The position numbers and the translations under genes were made by a program. From positions 1-8,132 of the forward strand of contig JACVCQ010000090.1 in NCBI GenBank assembly GCA_016741945.1: a stretch of DNA of 8,132 nt. Reading direction: 5' to 3'. This document shows positions 1 through 6,953 of the stretch, in pieces (within the stretch, counting starts at the first letter, position 1; every line of letters starts with the position of its first letter). The notes below the pieces were generated by a model, which ran no database searches, was not told where the DNA came from, and saw only the letters and a list, made by a program, of their open reading frames with translations. The stretch comes from Chitinophagaceae bacterium (GTDB lineage Bacteria > Bacteroidota > Bacteroidia > Chitinophagales > Chitinophagaceae).

Positions 1-2
1 TA

Positions 3-1832
3 AAGATATTTATAGATTATAATAATGATTGTGATTTTAAAGATGCAAATGACACCTTTGCTTACAGTGGTGTTTTGAAAAACAATGATGTATTCGCAGG
101 TAGTTTTACAACACCTGGTACACTTACGATTGGTAGTTCTTACAGAACTAGAATTGTGATGGTTGAAACCAGTTCTCCTAACGATGTAAACTCTTGTGGA
201 AATTACACCAGAGGCGAAACCGATGATTTTAGATTAGTAGTGGTCAATCCATCCACTGACTTTACCATCAGTGAAGTGATTACACCAACTGTTGCTGATT
301 GTGCAGATAACAAACAATACCTTACCATTAATATTCGCAATAATGGTAGCGTTGCAAAAAGTAATATACCTGTTTCAGTAGAAGTTAAAAATGGAACAAC
401 CACGGTTACTACCATCAATGCTACTTATCCGGGTACTGTATTACCATTGAGTAGTGCTAGCTTCACTTTACAAACACCATTTATTACAGCTGAAAATACA
501 ACTTACACAATACTGGCTACTGCCAATATAACCGGTGATCAGAATACAGCAAACAATACATTGACTACCAGTCTTACCATTGGCAGAAAAGGATCAGATC
601 CTAATCCTATTGGAACAATTTGCAATAACAATGCATTGCTGAGAATACCTTCAGTTGCAGCAAATACCAATTATTTCTGGTACAACAGTGCTACAGCAAC
701 TGCACCTTTTGCAAGCGGAAGCAGCACATCTACTACAAGTATTCCAGGTAACAGAACATTCTATGTTTCAAGCGAATTAAAAGCTTCAATTGGCCCAACA
801 ACTAAAATGGCTTATACAGATGGGGGGTATAATAATTTCCGTGGAAATTTTGTTCGCTTCAATAATAGTGTTCCTCTGACGATTGAAAGTGCGAGACTTT
901 ATATCGGTAATCCGGGTACTATTGAAGTCATAGTGGCTAATTTAGGCACTGTAAATCAAGATGGAAGTTTTAATTACATCCCTCTTTCACGTACAACTTT
1001 AACCGTAACTGCCACCAATCCCAATCCTGCACCTGGTTTGGTAAATGGAAACCCTTCTGCAGATACCGGTGCTGTTTATTATCTCAATCTTCCAGTAAAC
1101 GAGCCAGGAGACCATATTCTCTTAGTACTATGTAATGAAAATGGCGCTACGATTTTCAGAAATAATAATATCACTGGCAGTACTTATCCTATCAGCATAC
1201 CTAATGTAATGTCAATTACAGGAAATAGTGTAAATATCACCGGTACAGGCGATCCAAATCCTTTCTACTATTTCTTCTATGATATGAAGATCAGAACTGG
1301 TACTTCTTGTCCAAGTATTAGACAAGAAATCGTTGTTTCTGATGCGCCAACGCCAGTTGTAACCAGACAAGGTGATTCATTAGTCATTAGTGCACCGGGT
1401 ATTTCCAGACAATGGTTTAAAGATGATGTAGGCATTGACGGTGCCACCAACCCAAGCTATAAACCCATTGCTTCCGGAAATTATAAAGTAGTGACCATTG
1501 ATGCATTGGGATGTCAAAAAACATCTGCACCGATACAGTTTACGGTTACTTCTCTTCCACCTGAAGTGGTAGCTAGGGAAATTAAACTCAGTGTATCACC
1601 TAATCCCAATAAAGGATTGTTTAATCTGAGTTTTGAAGTAAAAGAGAAGGGAGATGTGTCCATAGAGTTACTCAATTCAGGTGGACAAAGAGAATTCGAC
1701 CAATCTTATCCTGGTTTTAATGGTGCGTTCTCAAGGCAAATGAATGTGGGTAATATCAATGATGGTCAATATATTTTGAAGATCTTCCATAATAAAAAGA
1801 CTTATTTACAAAAAGTGATTATCATTAAATAG
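3..1832 (+). CDS. Secreted multidomain T9SS cargo protein (GEVED, CARDB-like and Ig-like modules), 5' partial
   Basis: The reading frame is open to the left edge with no stop, so the true start is outside the window; 609 residues are visible. A TTG at 75 is only an internal codon, because residues before it (KIFIDYNNDCDFKDAND) already fit a GEVED domain. That domain ends near residue 82 with its hallmark CGNYTRGETDDF (residues 65-76). Residues about 85-195 resemble a CARDB/adhesion-type beta module (NNGSVAKSNIPV, then TANNTL). An Ig-like segment follows at about 200-260, then a beta-rich region at 265-445 I cannot name, and another Ig-like segment near 450-515 (QWFKDD). The C-terminus (about 528-609; SVSPNPNKGLFNLSF, DGQYILKI, final lysine) is a T9SS type A sorting domain, so the protein is probably exported across the outer membrane and released or surface-anchored. 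The catalytic or binding part, if any, would be upstream. The exact role is unknown. Confidence 0.88.
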   Translation, partial: KIFIDYNNDCDFKDANDTFAYSGVLKNNDVFAGSFTTPGTLTIGSSYRTRIVMVETSSPNDVNSCGNYTRGETDDFRLVVVNPSTDFTISEVITPTVADCADNKQYLTINIRNNGSVAKSNIPVSVEVKNGTTTVTTINATYPGTVLPLSSASFTLQTPFITAENTTYTILATANITGDQNTANNTLTTSLTIGRKGSDPNPIGTICNNNALLRIPSVAANTNYFWYNSATATAPFASGSSTSTTSIPGNRTFYVSSELKASIGPTTKMAYTDGGYNNFRGNFVRFNNSVPLTIESARLYIGNPGTIEVIVANLGTVNQDGSFNYIPLSRTTLTVTATNPNPAPGLVNGNPSADTGAVYYLNLPVNEPGDHILLVLCNENGATIFRNNNITGSTYPISIPNVMSITGNSVNITGTGDPNPFYYFFYDMKIRTGTSCPSIRQEIVVSDAPTPVVTRQGDSLVISAPGISRQWFKDDVGIDGATNPSYKPIASGNYKVVTIDALGCQKTSAPIQFTVTSLPPEVVAREIKLSVSPNPNKGLFNLSFEVKEKGDVSIELLNSGGQREFDQSYPGFNGAFSRQMNVGNINDGQYILKIFHNKKTYLQKVIIIK

Positions 1833-1841
1833 TTTAATCTT

Positions 1842-1886
1842 ATGATGATAAAAAATGCCAGCAATGCTGGCATTTTTTATCATCAT
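1842..1886 (+). terminator. Perfect 21-bp-stem hairpin, intrinsic terminator after the T9SS protein gene
   Basis: The left arm (1842-1862) is exactly complementary to the right arm (1866-1886), with a three-base loop AAT at 1863-1865. The core TGCCAGC/GCTGGCA is the GC-rich part. A run of six A (1850-1855) on the left and six T (1873-1878) on the right give a U-tract after the core in either direction. It starts nine bases past the stop codon at 1832, as expected for an intrinsic terminator. The symmetry means it could also stop transcription on the opposite strand. Termination is inferred; the palindrome is seen directly. Confidence 0.85.
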
Positions 1887-1911
1887 GAATACCCTTTATT
1901 CCTATTAGCCG

Positions 1912-1919
1912 TACCTTTA
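1912..1919 (+). promoter_or_regulatory. Possible -7 promoter element before the CarboxypepD_reg-like gene
   Basis: TACCTTTA matches the Bacteroidota sigma-A -7 consensus TAnnTTTG at all specified positions but the last. It lies in the only 42 bases between the strong terminator and the start codon at 1929, where a promoter is expected if the terminator works. I see no convincing -33 TTG box at the usual spacing, and the leader would be only a few bases, so this is weak. Confidence 0.25.
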
Positions 1920-1928
1920 TAAAAAAAG

Positions 1929-2651
1929 ATGCGATACACTTTCATCTTACTATTGATACTAATTTCAGTGAATGGCTTTGGACAAAAGAAAAAAATAATT
2001 TATGGCTATTTAAAAGATAGTGTTACCAACGCACCGATAGCTTTAGCCAGTGTCAGAAACATCACTACCAACACAACTACAATGACCGGTAATGATGGGA
2101 AATTCTCTATTCAAGCTGCAGAAAACAATATTCTCTCTTTCGCAGCGGTTGGTTATTTTTTTGACACCCTGCAATATGCAAACAGCTATTTGTTGCAAGA
2201 CACTCTATTTCCGGCACTCAGCCCACTAGTGCGAGATTTAGGAAATGTAACCGTTACCAGTAGAGGATTGAGTCAGTACCAACAAGATAGTATTGAAAGA
2301 AGAAAAGATTTTTTGCAGGATATGGGACATTATACCATTCCAACTGTTTCACAGGCTAATTCGTGGGCTGGTATTGGACTAAATCTTGTTCGTTTTTCAA
2401 GGCATGAACGTAATAAAAGAAAAGCATTACAGTTTTATGAGACCAATGAAAAGGAAGCATATATCAACTACCGGTTTAACATGCCATTAGTGATCTCACT
2501 CACCCGTTTCAAAGATGAAAAACTTCGTCTATTCATGCAACAACATCGTCCATCATATGATTGGCTAAGAAAACATACCTCAGAAGAGGATATACGCTAT
2601 TACATTAACGAACAACTAAAGATTTTCTCTAAGAATTACGATAAGCAATAA
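1929..2651 (+). CDS. Secreted/periplasmic protein with a CarboxypepD_reg-like domain, function unknown
   Basis: 240 residues. The start is supported by the signal peptide directly after it (MRYTFILLLILISVNGFGQ, likely cleaved near residue 19) and by an A-rich stretch just before the ATG. There is no cysteine at the cleavage site, so it is not a lipoprotein. Residues about 23-105 form a carboxypeptidase-regulatory-like beta-sandwich: IIYGYLKDSVTNAPIALASV, then TGNDGKFSI, then a hydrophobic LSFAAVGY strand. In larger proteins this module precedes TonB-dependent receptor barrels, but here no plug or barrel follows. Instead, residues about 112-240 are charged and probably helical (QQDSIERRKDFL; SRHERNKRKALQFYE; PSYDWLRKHTSEEDIRYYINEQL). 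I recognise this as a layout found in Bacteroidota hypothetical proteins of about 240 residues. No catalytic motif is visible. It probably has its own promoter and converges with the permease gene. Confidence 0.85.
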   Translation: MRYTFILLLILISVNGFGQKKKIIYGYLKDSVTNAPIALASVRNITTNTTTMTGNDGKFSIQAAENNILSFAAVGYFFDTLQYANSYLLQDTLFPALSPLVRDLGNVTVTSRGLSQYQQDSIERRKDFLQDMGHYTIPTVSQANSWAGIGLNLVRFSRHERNKRKALQFYETNEKEAYINYRFNMPLVISLTRFKDEKLRLFMQQHRPSYDWLRKHTSEEDIRYYINEQLKIFSKNYDKQ

Positions 2652-2653
2652 GC

Positions 2654-3937
2654 CTATTCATACCGTAATGCCACAATAGGATTTAAGCGGGCGGCTTTCA
2701 TTGCCGGATAAATTCCGGCAATTAATCCAACAATAGAGCAAATTACCACTCCAATAATTACCCAAGCCCATGGAATAACAAAACCTGTTTTAAGTATCAG
2801 GCCAAACACATTACCAACCATTACACCTAAAATAATACCGAAGACTGCGCCCAATAGGCTTATGATCATACTTTCAAATAAAAATTGCTGACGCACATTT
2901 TTACTTTTACCACCAATTGCTTTAATGAGTCCTACTTCTTTTGTTCTTTCATTCACGGCCACTAACATAATATTCATTAAGCCAATAGCAGCACCAATCA
3001 ATGTAATCAAACCAATAGCACCGGCAGAACCTGTGATGCTACTCAAAAAACTAATAAACATTTCTGCAAACTTATCACTCTTTTCAATCACAAAATTATC
3101 TTCGTCAAGCGGTTTTAATCTTCGTACGGATCTAAAAACAGAAGTAGCTACTCCACTTGCAGGATCTAACTCATTTACATTACTCACCATTACTCCTACC
3201 AAGTAAGATCTACTTGCATTCTGAAAATTACGAACATTGTTATAAGTAGTTACTACTACATCATCCTGCCGCAACATCGCACTGGAGCCTTTACTTTTCA
3301 ATAATCCAATAACACGATATGGTAGACCTCCAATACGCACAATCTTATCGATCGACTTATCAGGTCTTTCGCCAAACAATGTTTTTGCAACATTACTGCC
3401 AATCAAACATACGTTTCTGCCACTTTGCTGATCAAGATCATTAAGGTTACGCCCCATTTCAATGGCATACCCGGTAACTTGTAAATAATTTTCATCCCCA
3501 CCCCACACAACTATTTGCGGATTGGTTTTTTTATCCTTGTAATTAACTTCTTGTCCGCCAGGCCCCCTTCTATATATACTTACTTTTGCTGCAGGAAAAT
3601 TGAAATTCTGTTTGAAGTATTCGGCCTCTTCTTTTTGAATAGGCTTATCAAGATTTGATTTTTTTTCCTTTCTACCCCTGATTGTTTTTTTAACATCTGA
3701 ATTGTTACTACCAAACCTTACTCTAGAATCTTTGAAACGGATATTAAATGCATTGGCACCCATGGAAGAAAAGCTTTCCTTCAAACTTTGATTCATGGCT
3801 TCAATGGCAGTAATGATACCAATCAGTGCCATGATACCAAAAGCGATGATAGCTACGGTAATACCGGTACGTAACTTATTACTACGGACAGTTCTCCACG
3901 CTAACGATAAGGAGTCAAAAATGGTCATACCCTTCAT
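2654..3937 (-). CDS. ABC transporter permease, MacB/FtsX family
   Basis: 427 residues with the standard MacB/LolC-type layout: a short cytoplasmic N-terminus, TM1 at about 25-47, a large periplasmic MacB_PCD-like domain (about 50-295), then three C-terminal TM segments (about 303-328, 355-383, 388-411). Family hallmarks are MNIMLVAVNERTKEVGLIKA (321-340), QFLFESMIISLLG (351-363) and the end YPAMKAARLNPIVALRYE. The periplasmic domain has the usual IGSNVAKTLFGE and GLLKSKGSSAMLRQDD stretches. Residues about 82-105 form a strongly basic linker (RGRKEKK). Relatives work as dimers with a cytoplasmic ATPase, in lipoprotein release, efflux or mechanotransmission; the substrate here cannot be told. 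No ATPase gene is visible. A second ATG at 3926-3928 (residue 4, preceded by AAGGGT) is an equally plausible start. The gene follows nuoN on the same strand but has no functional link to complex I. Confidence 0.93.
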   Translation of the reverse strand: MKGMTIFDSLSLAWRTVRSNKLRTGITVAIIAFGIMALIGIITAIEAMNQSLKESFSSMGANAFNIRFKDSRVRFGSNNSDVKKTIRGRKEKKSNLDKPIQKEEAEYFKQNFNFPAAKVSIYRRGPGGQEVNYKDKKTNPQIVVWGGDENYLQVTGYAIEMGRNLNDLDQQSGRNVCLIGSNVAKTLFGERPDKSIDKIVRIGGLPYRVIGLLKSKGSSAMLRQDDVVVTTYNNVRNFQNASRSYLVGVMVSNVNELDPASGVATSVFRSVRRLKPLDEDNFVIEKSDKFAEMFISFLSSITGSAGAIGLITLIGAAIGLMNIMLVAVNERTKEVGLIKAIGGKSKNVRQQFLFESMIISLLGAVFGIILGVMVGNVFGLILKTGFVIPWAWVIIGVVICSIVGLIAGIYPAMKAARLNPIVALRYE

Positions 3938-3949
3938 ATAGGAACGATC

Positions 3950-3971
3950 TTCTCATAAAGATAGTTGAGAA
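3950..3971 (-). promoter_or_regulatory. Inverted repeat around a possible -7 element before the permease gene
   Basis: TTCTCA (3950-3955) and TGAGAA (3966-3971) are perfect inverted copies around a ten-base spacer. On the minus strand the spacer contains TATCTTTA (3956-3963), which matches the Bacteroidota -7 consensus TAnnTTTG except at its last base. It sits 18 bases upstream of the permease ATG (3935-3937). A promoter flanked by operator half-sites is possible, but no -33 box is clear and a six-base repeat can occur by chance. Confidence 0.25.
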
Positions 3972-3994
3972 ATACCTATACAGGGTTTTACTTG

Positions 3995-4032
3995 AAAAAA
4001 AAGTGAGGAACGGTCAAAAATAAAAACCATTC
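3995..4032 (-). terminator. Weak candidate terminator at the end of nuoN
   Basis: On the minus strand GAATGG (4032-4027) can pair with CCGTTC (4013-4008) with one G-U pair and a loop of about 13 bases that includes the nuoN stop codon. After five bases comes a run of eight T (4002-3995). The stem is short and the loop long, so this would be a poor or partial terminator at best. It is the only terminator-like element between nuoN and the permease gene. Confidence 0.28.
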
Positions 4033-5399
4033 AGAATAATCGAAGGGAAAATACCTAATAGTATCACCAATCCAGCCACTACTATCAATGCCAGCTTAAA
4101 AGCGCCAGATATAGGAGCCGTAGTAGCATCCCCCTCTTTGAAATACATGGCTTGAATGACTCTGAAATAATAATATACACTTACTGCAGCGAAGAATAAT
4201 GCTACAATCACCAACCAAATTGAACCTCCTTCTTTGACCACAGAAGCCAACATATAATACTTAGCAAAGAATCCTGCGGTAAGTGGTATTCCGGCAAGTG
4301 ACAGTAGAAAAACAGTTGTTGTAAATGCCAATACGGGATGACTTTTGCTAAGTCCATTGAAACCATCGAAGGTATAATCATCCATTTTAATCAGAACTGC
4401 AAAAATGCCGATGGTAGCTAAGCTATATGCAACACTATATAAAAGAATACCTTCTTTGGCTAAATCATTACTACTGAACAGCGCAAATAACATAAACCCT
4501 GCTTGTGCAATACTGGAATAGGCAAGCATTCTCTTCACACTTTGCTGAAATACTGCCGTAATATTTCCAATCATTAAAGTAAGTATAATAACAATTGAGA
4601 GTATGATTTTCCAAGTTGGTCCTAGTGCAATAGCTTGGCTTTGAAATAGTCTTATAAATGCAACAAATCCTGCTGCTTTCACAATAGTAGCCATAAAGGA
4701 TGTGAATACACTGGGAGCGCCGTCATACACATCGGGTGTCCAGAAATGAAAAGGGGCTGCTGATACTTTAAAAGCCATTGCTACAAATAAAAGCAACAAT
4801 CCACCCACATGAAGAAAAGATGGATTGACCATTCCGGTTGTAGGAATTACAGGTGGGGCATTCAAAGTAAAAGATCCGGTAGCACCATAGAAGAAAGCAA
4901 TACCCATTAACATGATACCTGTAGTAAAAGAACCCATGAGAAAATACTTTAAAGCTGCTTCATTACTCTTCAGGTTTCGTTTATCAGAACCTGTAAGAAT
5001 ATATAGCGGAATAGAAAGTATCTCAATACCCAAAAACAGCATCAACATTCCATTAAATCCTGATAAGATGCTTAGTCCACATAAAACAAAGAAAATGAGT
5101 GCAAAATATTCAGCAACATTAATGCCGGCTCTCTCAATATCGGATCCACTGAGCAGCACATAAATAAAGGTAGCTGCAAAAGCAAGTGTATTGAAATATA
5201 AACCAAACTTTTCAAAGCTCAATAGTCCACGGCTATTGATTTCAAACTTGAAGATCGCATAGGTATCCATTACATTGAATGCGATGAGCAACAATAATCC
5301 AACTGCTGCTATGTATTTTAATACAGATTTGTTTTTTGTCAGAATGCCACTAAACATCATGACAACTCCCAGTAATGCTGATAATATTATTGCGTTCAT
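4014..5399 (-). CDS. nuoN: NADH-quinone oxidoreductase subunit N
   Basis: 461 residues, normal length for NuoN, and almost wholly hydrophobic with about 14 predicted TM helices. This subunit is one of three antiporter-like proton pumps in the membrane arm of respiratory complex I. Conserved proton-path residues are visible: Glu126 in the TM5 motif FLGIEILSIPLYILTG, Lys211 in AFKVSAAPFHFWTPDVYDGAP, Lys241 in ATIVKAAGF, and Lys380 in AGFFAKYYML. By motif they correspond to E. coli NuoN Glu133, Lys217, Lys247 and Lys395. The family stretch SVKRMLAYSSIAQAGFML (288-305) is intact. It is the last nuo gene of the set. Unlike the tight nuoL-nuoM junction, 95 bases separate it from nuoM, holding two hairpins, the nearer ending four bases before this start codon. 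The ATG at 5397-5399 gives a normal hydrophobic N-terminus (MNAIILSALLGVV). Confidence 0.97.
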   Translation of the reverse strand: MNAIILSALLGVVMMFSGILTKNKSVLKYIAAVGLLLLIAFNVMDTYAIFKFEINSRGLLSFEKFGLYFNTLAFAATFIYVLLSGSDIERAGINVAEYFALIFFVLCGLSILSGFNGMLMLFLGIEILSIPLYILTGSDKRNLKSNEAALKYFLMGSFTTGIMLMGIAFFYGATGSFTLNAPPVIPTTGMVNPSFLHVGGLLLLFVAMAFKVSAAPFHFWTPDVYDGAPSVFTSFMATIVKAAGFVAFIRLFQSQAIALGPTWKIILSIVIILTLMIGNITAVFQQSVKRMLAYSSIAQAGFMLFALFSSNDLAKEGILLYSVAYSLATIGIFAVLIKMDDYTFDGFNGLSKSHPVLAFTTTVFLLSLAGIPLTAGFFAKYYMLASVVKEGGSIWLVIVALFFAAVSVYYYFRVIQAMYFKEGDATTAPISGAFKLALIVVAGLVILLGIFPSIILNGFYF

Positions 5400-5403
5400 A
5401 GTT

Positions 5404-5427
5404 CCAAATCCCCTTGGGGAATTTTGG
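5404..5427 (-). promoter_or_regulatory. Hairpin over the nuoN translation start region
   Basis: CCAAA (5404-5408) pairs with TTTGG (5423-5427) and TCCCC (5409-5413) with GGGGA (5416-5420), leaving a two-base bulge (5421-5422). The innermost C-G pair probably opens to give a four-base loop. In the nuoN message its 3' base is four bases from the ATG, and it includes AAGGGGA, the only purine-rich stretch resembling a ribosome site there. It could limit ribosome access. There is no T-run after it, so it is not a terminator. Regulation is inferred. Confidence 0.5.
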
Positions 5428-5451
5428 GTAAAGATGTTTTCACATCTTTAC
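5428..5451 (-). repeat. Perfect 10-bp-stem hairpin between nuoM and nuoN
   Basis: GTAAAGATGT (5428-5437) is exactly complementary to ACATCTTTAC (5442-5451) around the four-base loop TTTC. It directly abuts the hairpin at 5404-5427 with no base between. Neither strand has a following T-run, so intrinsic termination is unlikely. It may stabilise or mark a processing point in the nuo message, or be part of a dispersed palindromic repeat. Confidence 0.55.
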
Positions 5452-5494
5452 GTTATTGTGATTAATCAAATAATTATAAAACATCAACGATCTA

Positions 5495-6928
5495 TTATTT
5501 CCCCGCCATGGTTGCTCCTACCGTATCTTTTGTAAGATCAATCATGGGTTGTGGATATACACCCAAAGCAATCACGAGAACTACCAGTATTACCAGCGCT
5601 AATCTGATATTTCCCGATATATCTATTGCATTGGATGTCACATCAGTTGTATTTCCATAAAATACTTTCTGCACCATATTCAAAGTATACACTGCTGCCA
5701 AAATAATACTGATACCTGCCACAGCTGTAATCCAAATATTATAATGAAAAAGCCCGTTGAACATCAAGAACTCACCAATAAATGCATTGGTCAATGGCAG
5801 TGCAATATTGGCAAATGCCATTACTACCAATAATATAGCAAGTGATGGAGCTTTCTGGGCTAGTCCACCCAATTCACTGAACTTTCTTGTACCCAATTGT
5901 TGCTCAATGGCATCTGCTACAATCCAGAGTCCAATTACATTGATACCGTGATTGAACATTTGTATCATCACACCTTCTAGTCCTACTCTGCTACCTGTAA
6001 AAAGTGTGGCACTCATTAACCCGATATGTGCAATAGAAGAATAGGCAATCAAACGCTTTATATCATCTTGTCTAATAGCAATTAACGAAGCATACAGCAT
6101 GCCGATTACTGAAAGCAAAATGATCCATTGTGCGAATTGATCAGATGCTGTAGGGAAAAATGGTAATAACCATTTAATCACAGCGAATATTCCCATCTTT
6201 ACCATGATACCACTTAATACCATGGTGGTAGCGGTAGGAGATTGTTCATAGGCATCCGGTTGCCAAGTATGGAATGGGAATATGGGCATTTTAATGGCAA
6301 ATGCAACAAAAAAGAGCCAAAAAACGAATAACTGTTTTTCAGATGCAAGTTGTACATTATAAAAAGACTGCCAAGCAAAAGAGTGATCGGCTGTCTGAAA
6401 ATACATATATAGTATTCCAGCCAACATCATCAATGATCCAATGAATGTATAGATGAAAAATTTAAAAGTAACCGCAATCCTTTTCTCCCCTCCCCACAAC
6501 GAACAAAGAAAATATACAGGTATTAATGCCAATTCCCAGAAAAAGTAAAATAATAATGCATCATTAGCAACAAAGACACCCATTAATCCGGTTTGTGTCA
6601 ATAACATCAATGCATAAAAAGAGCCAGGATTTTTGTATTGGTTTTTATAGGTTGCTATAAAGATCAATGGAAAGGAAATGGCCGTTAATAAGACCAACAT
6701 TTTGGACATCCCATCCATAGACATGGCGAATCTACTACCTAAAGAAGGCAACCATGCACTGTCAAATGATAATTGAGCTGCCGGATAAAAATAAACACCT
6801 GCAATTGCTACGGTCAATGTTAATACTGCAGACAATAATCCCCAACCTTTCGCAGCATTTTCTTCTTTAATAAAGAAGGAGATTATGCCGGTGAGCAAGG
6901 GTAATAGTATCAATAGAACTGGGATCAT
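5495..6928 (-). CDS. nuoM: NADH-quinone oxidoreductase subunit M
   Basis: 477 residues, close to the usual NuoM length (E. coli about 509), with about 14 TM helices. It is the middle antiporter-like proton-pumping subunit of the complex I membrane arm. Key residues by motif are Glu132 in FFWELALIPVYFL, Lys213 in AIKMPIFPFHTWQPDAYEQSP, Lys244 in SGIMVKMGIF, and Glu386 in FIGEFLMFNG. They match E. coli NuoM Glu144, Lys234, Lys265 and Glu407. DDIKRLIAYSSIAHIGLM (288-305) and MFNHGINVIGLW (324-335) are further signatures. The ATG at 6926-6928 opens a hydrophobic helix (MIPVLLILLPLLTGI) and follows an A-rich AAAGAAAATAT, typical of Bacteroidota start regions. Only 25 bases separate it from the nuoL stop, so the two are cotranscribed. 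Nothing in the gene looks broken. Confidence 0.97.
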   Translation of the reverse strand: MIPVLLILLPLLTGIISFFIKEENAAKGWGLLSAVLTLTVAIAGVYFYPAAQLSFDSAWLPSLGSRFAMSMDGMSKMLVLLTAISFPLIFIATYKNQYKNPGSFYALMLLTQTGLMGVFVANDALLFYFFWELALIPVYFLCSLWGGEKRIAVTFKFFIYTFIGSLMMLAGILYMYFQTADHSFAWQSFYNVQLASEKQLFVFWLFFVAFAIKMPIFPFHTWQPDAYEQSPTATTMVLSGIMVKMGIFAVIKWLLPFFPTASDQFAQWIILLSVIGMLYASLIAIRQDDIKRLIAYSSIAHIGLMSATLFTGSRVGLEGVMIQMFNHGINVIGLWIVADAIEQQLGTRKFSELGGLAQKAPSLAILLVVMAFANIALPLTNAFIGEFLMFNGLFHYNIWITAVAGISIILAAVYTLNMVQKVFYGNTTDVTSNAIDISGNIRLALVILVVLVIALGVYPQPMIDLTKDTVGATMAGK

Positions 6929-6953
6929 ATATTTTCTTTATCGCTAAATGCGG

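Noticed and set aside
75..77. TTG as start codon of the T9SS protein
   Set aside because: The frame continues open upstream to the window edge and the upstream residues belong to the same GEVED domain, so the TTG is an internal leucine codon.
2925..3206. Plus-strand open frame of about 93 codons inside the permease gene
   Set aside because: It is fully antisense to a well-supported gene and shows no family motif or start-site signal; the same holds for the antisense frames inside nuoN and nuoM (4912-5163, 5275-5535, 5757-5951) and inside the T9SS gene (203-418).
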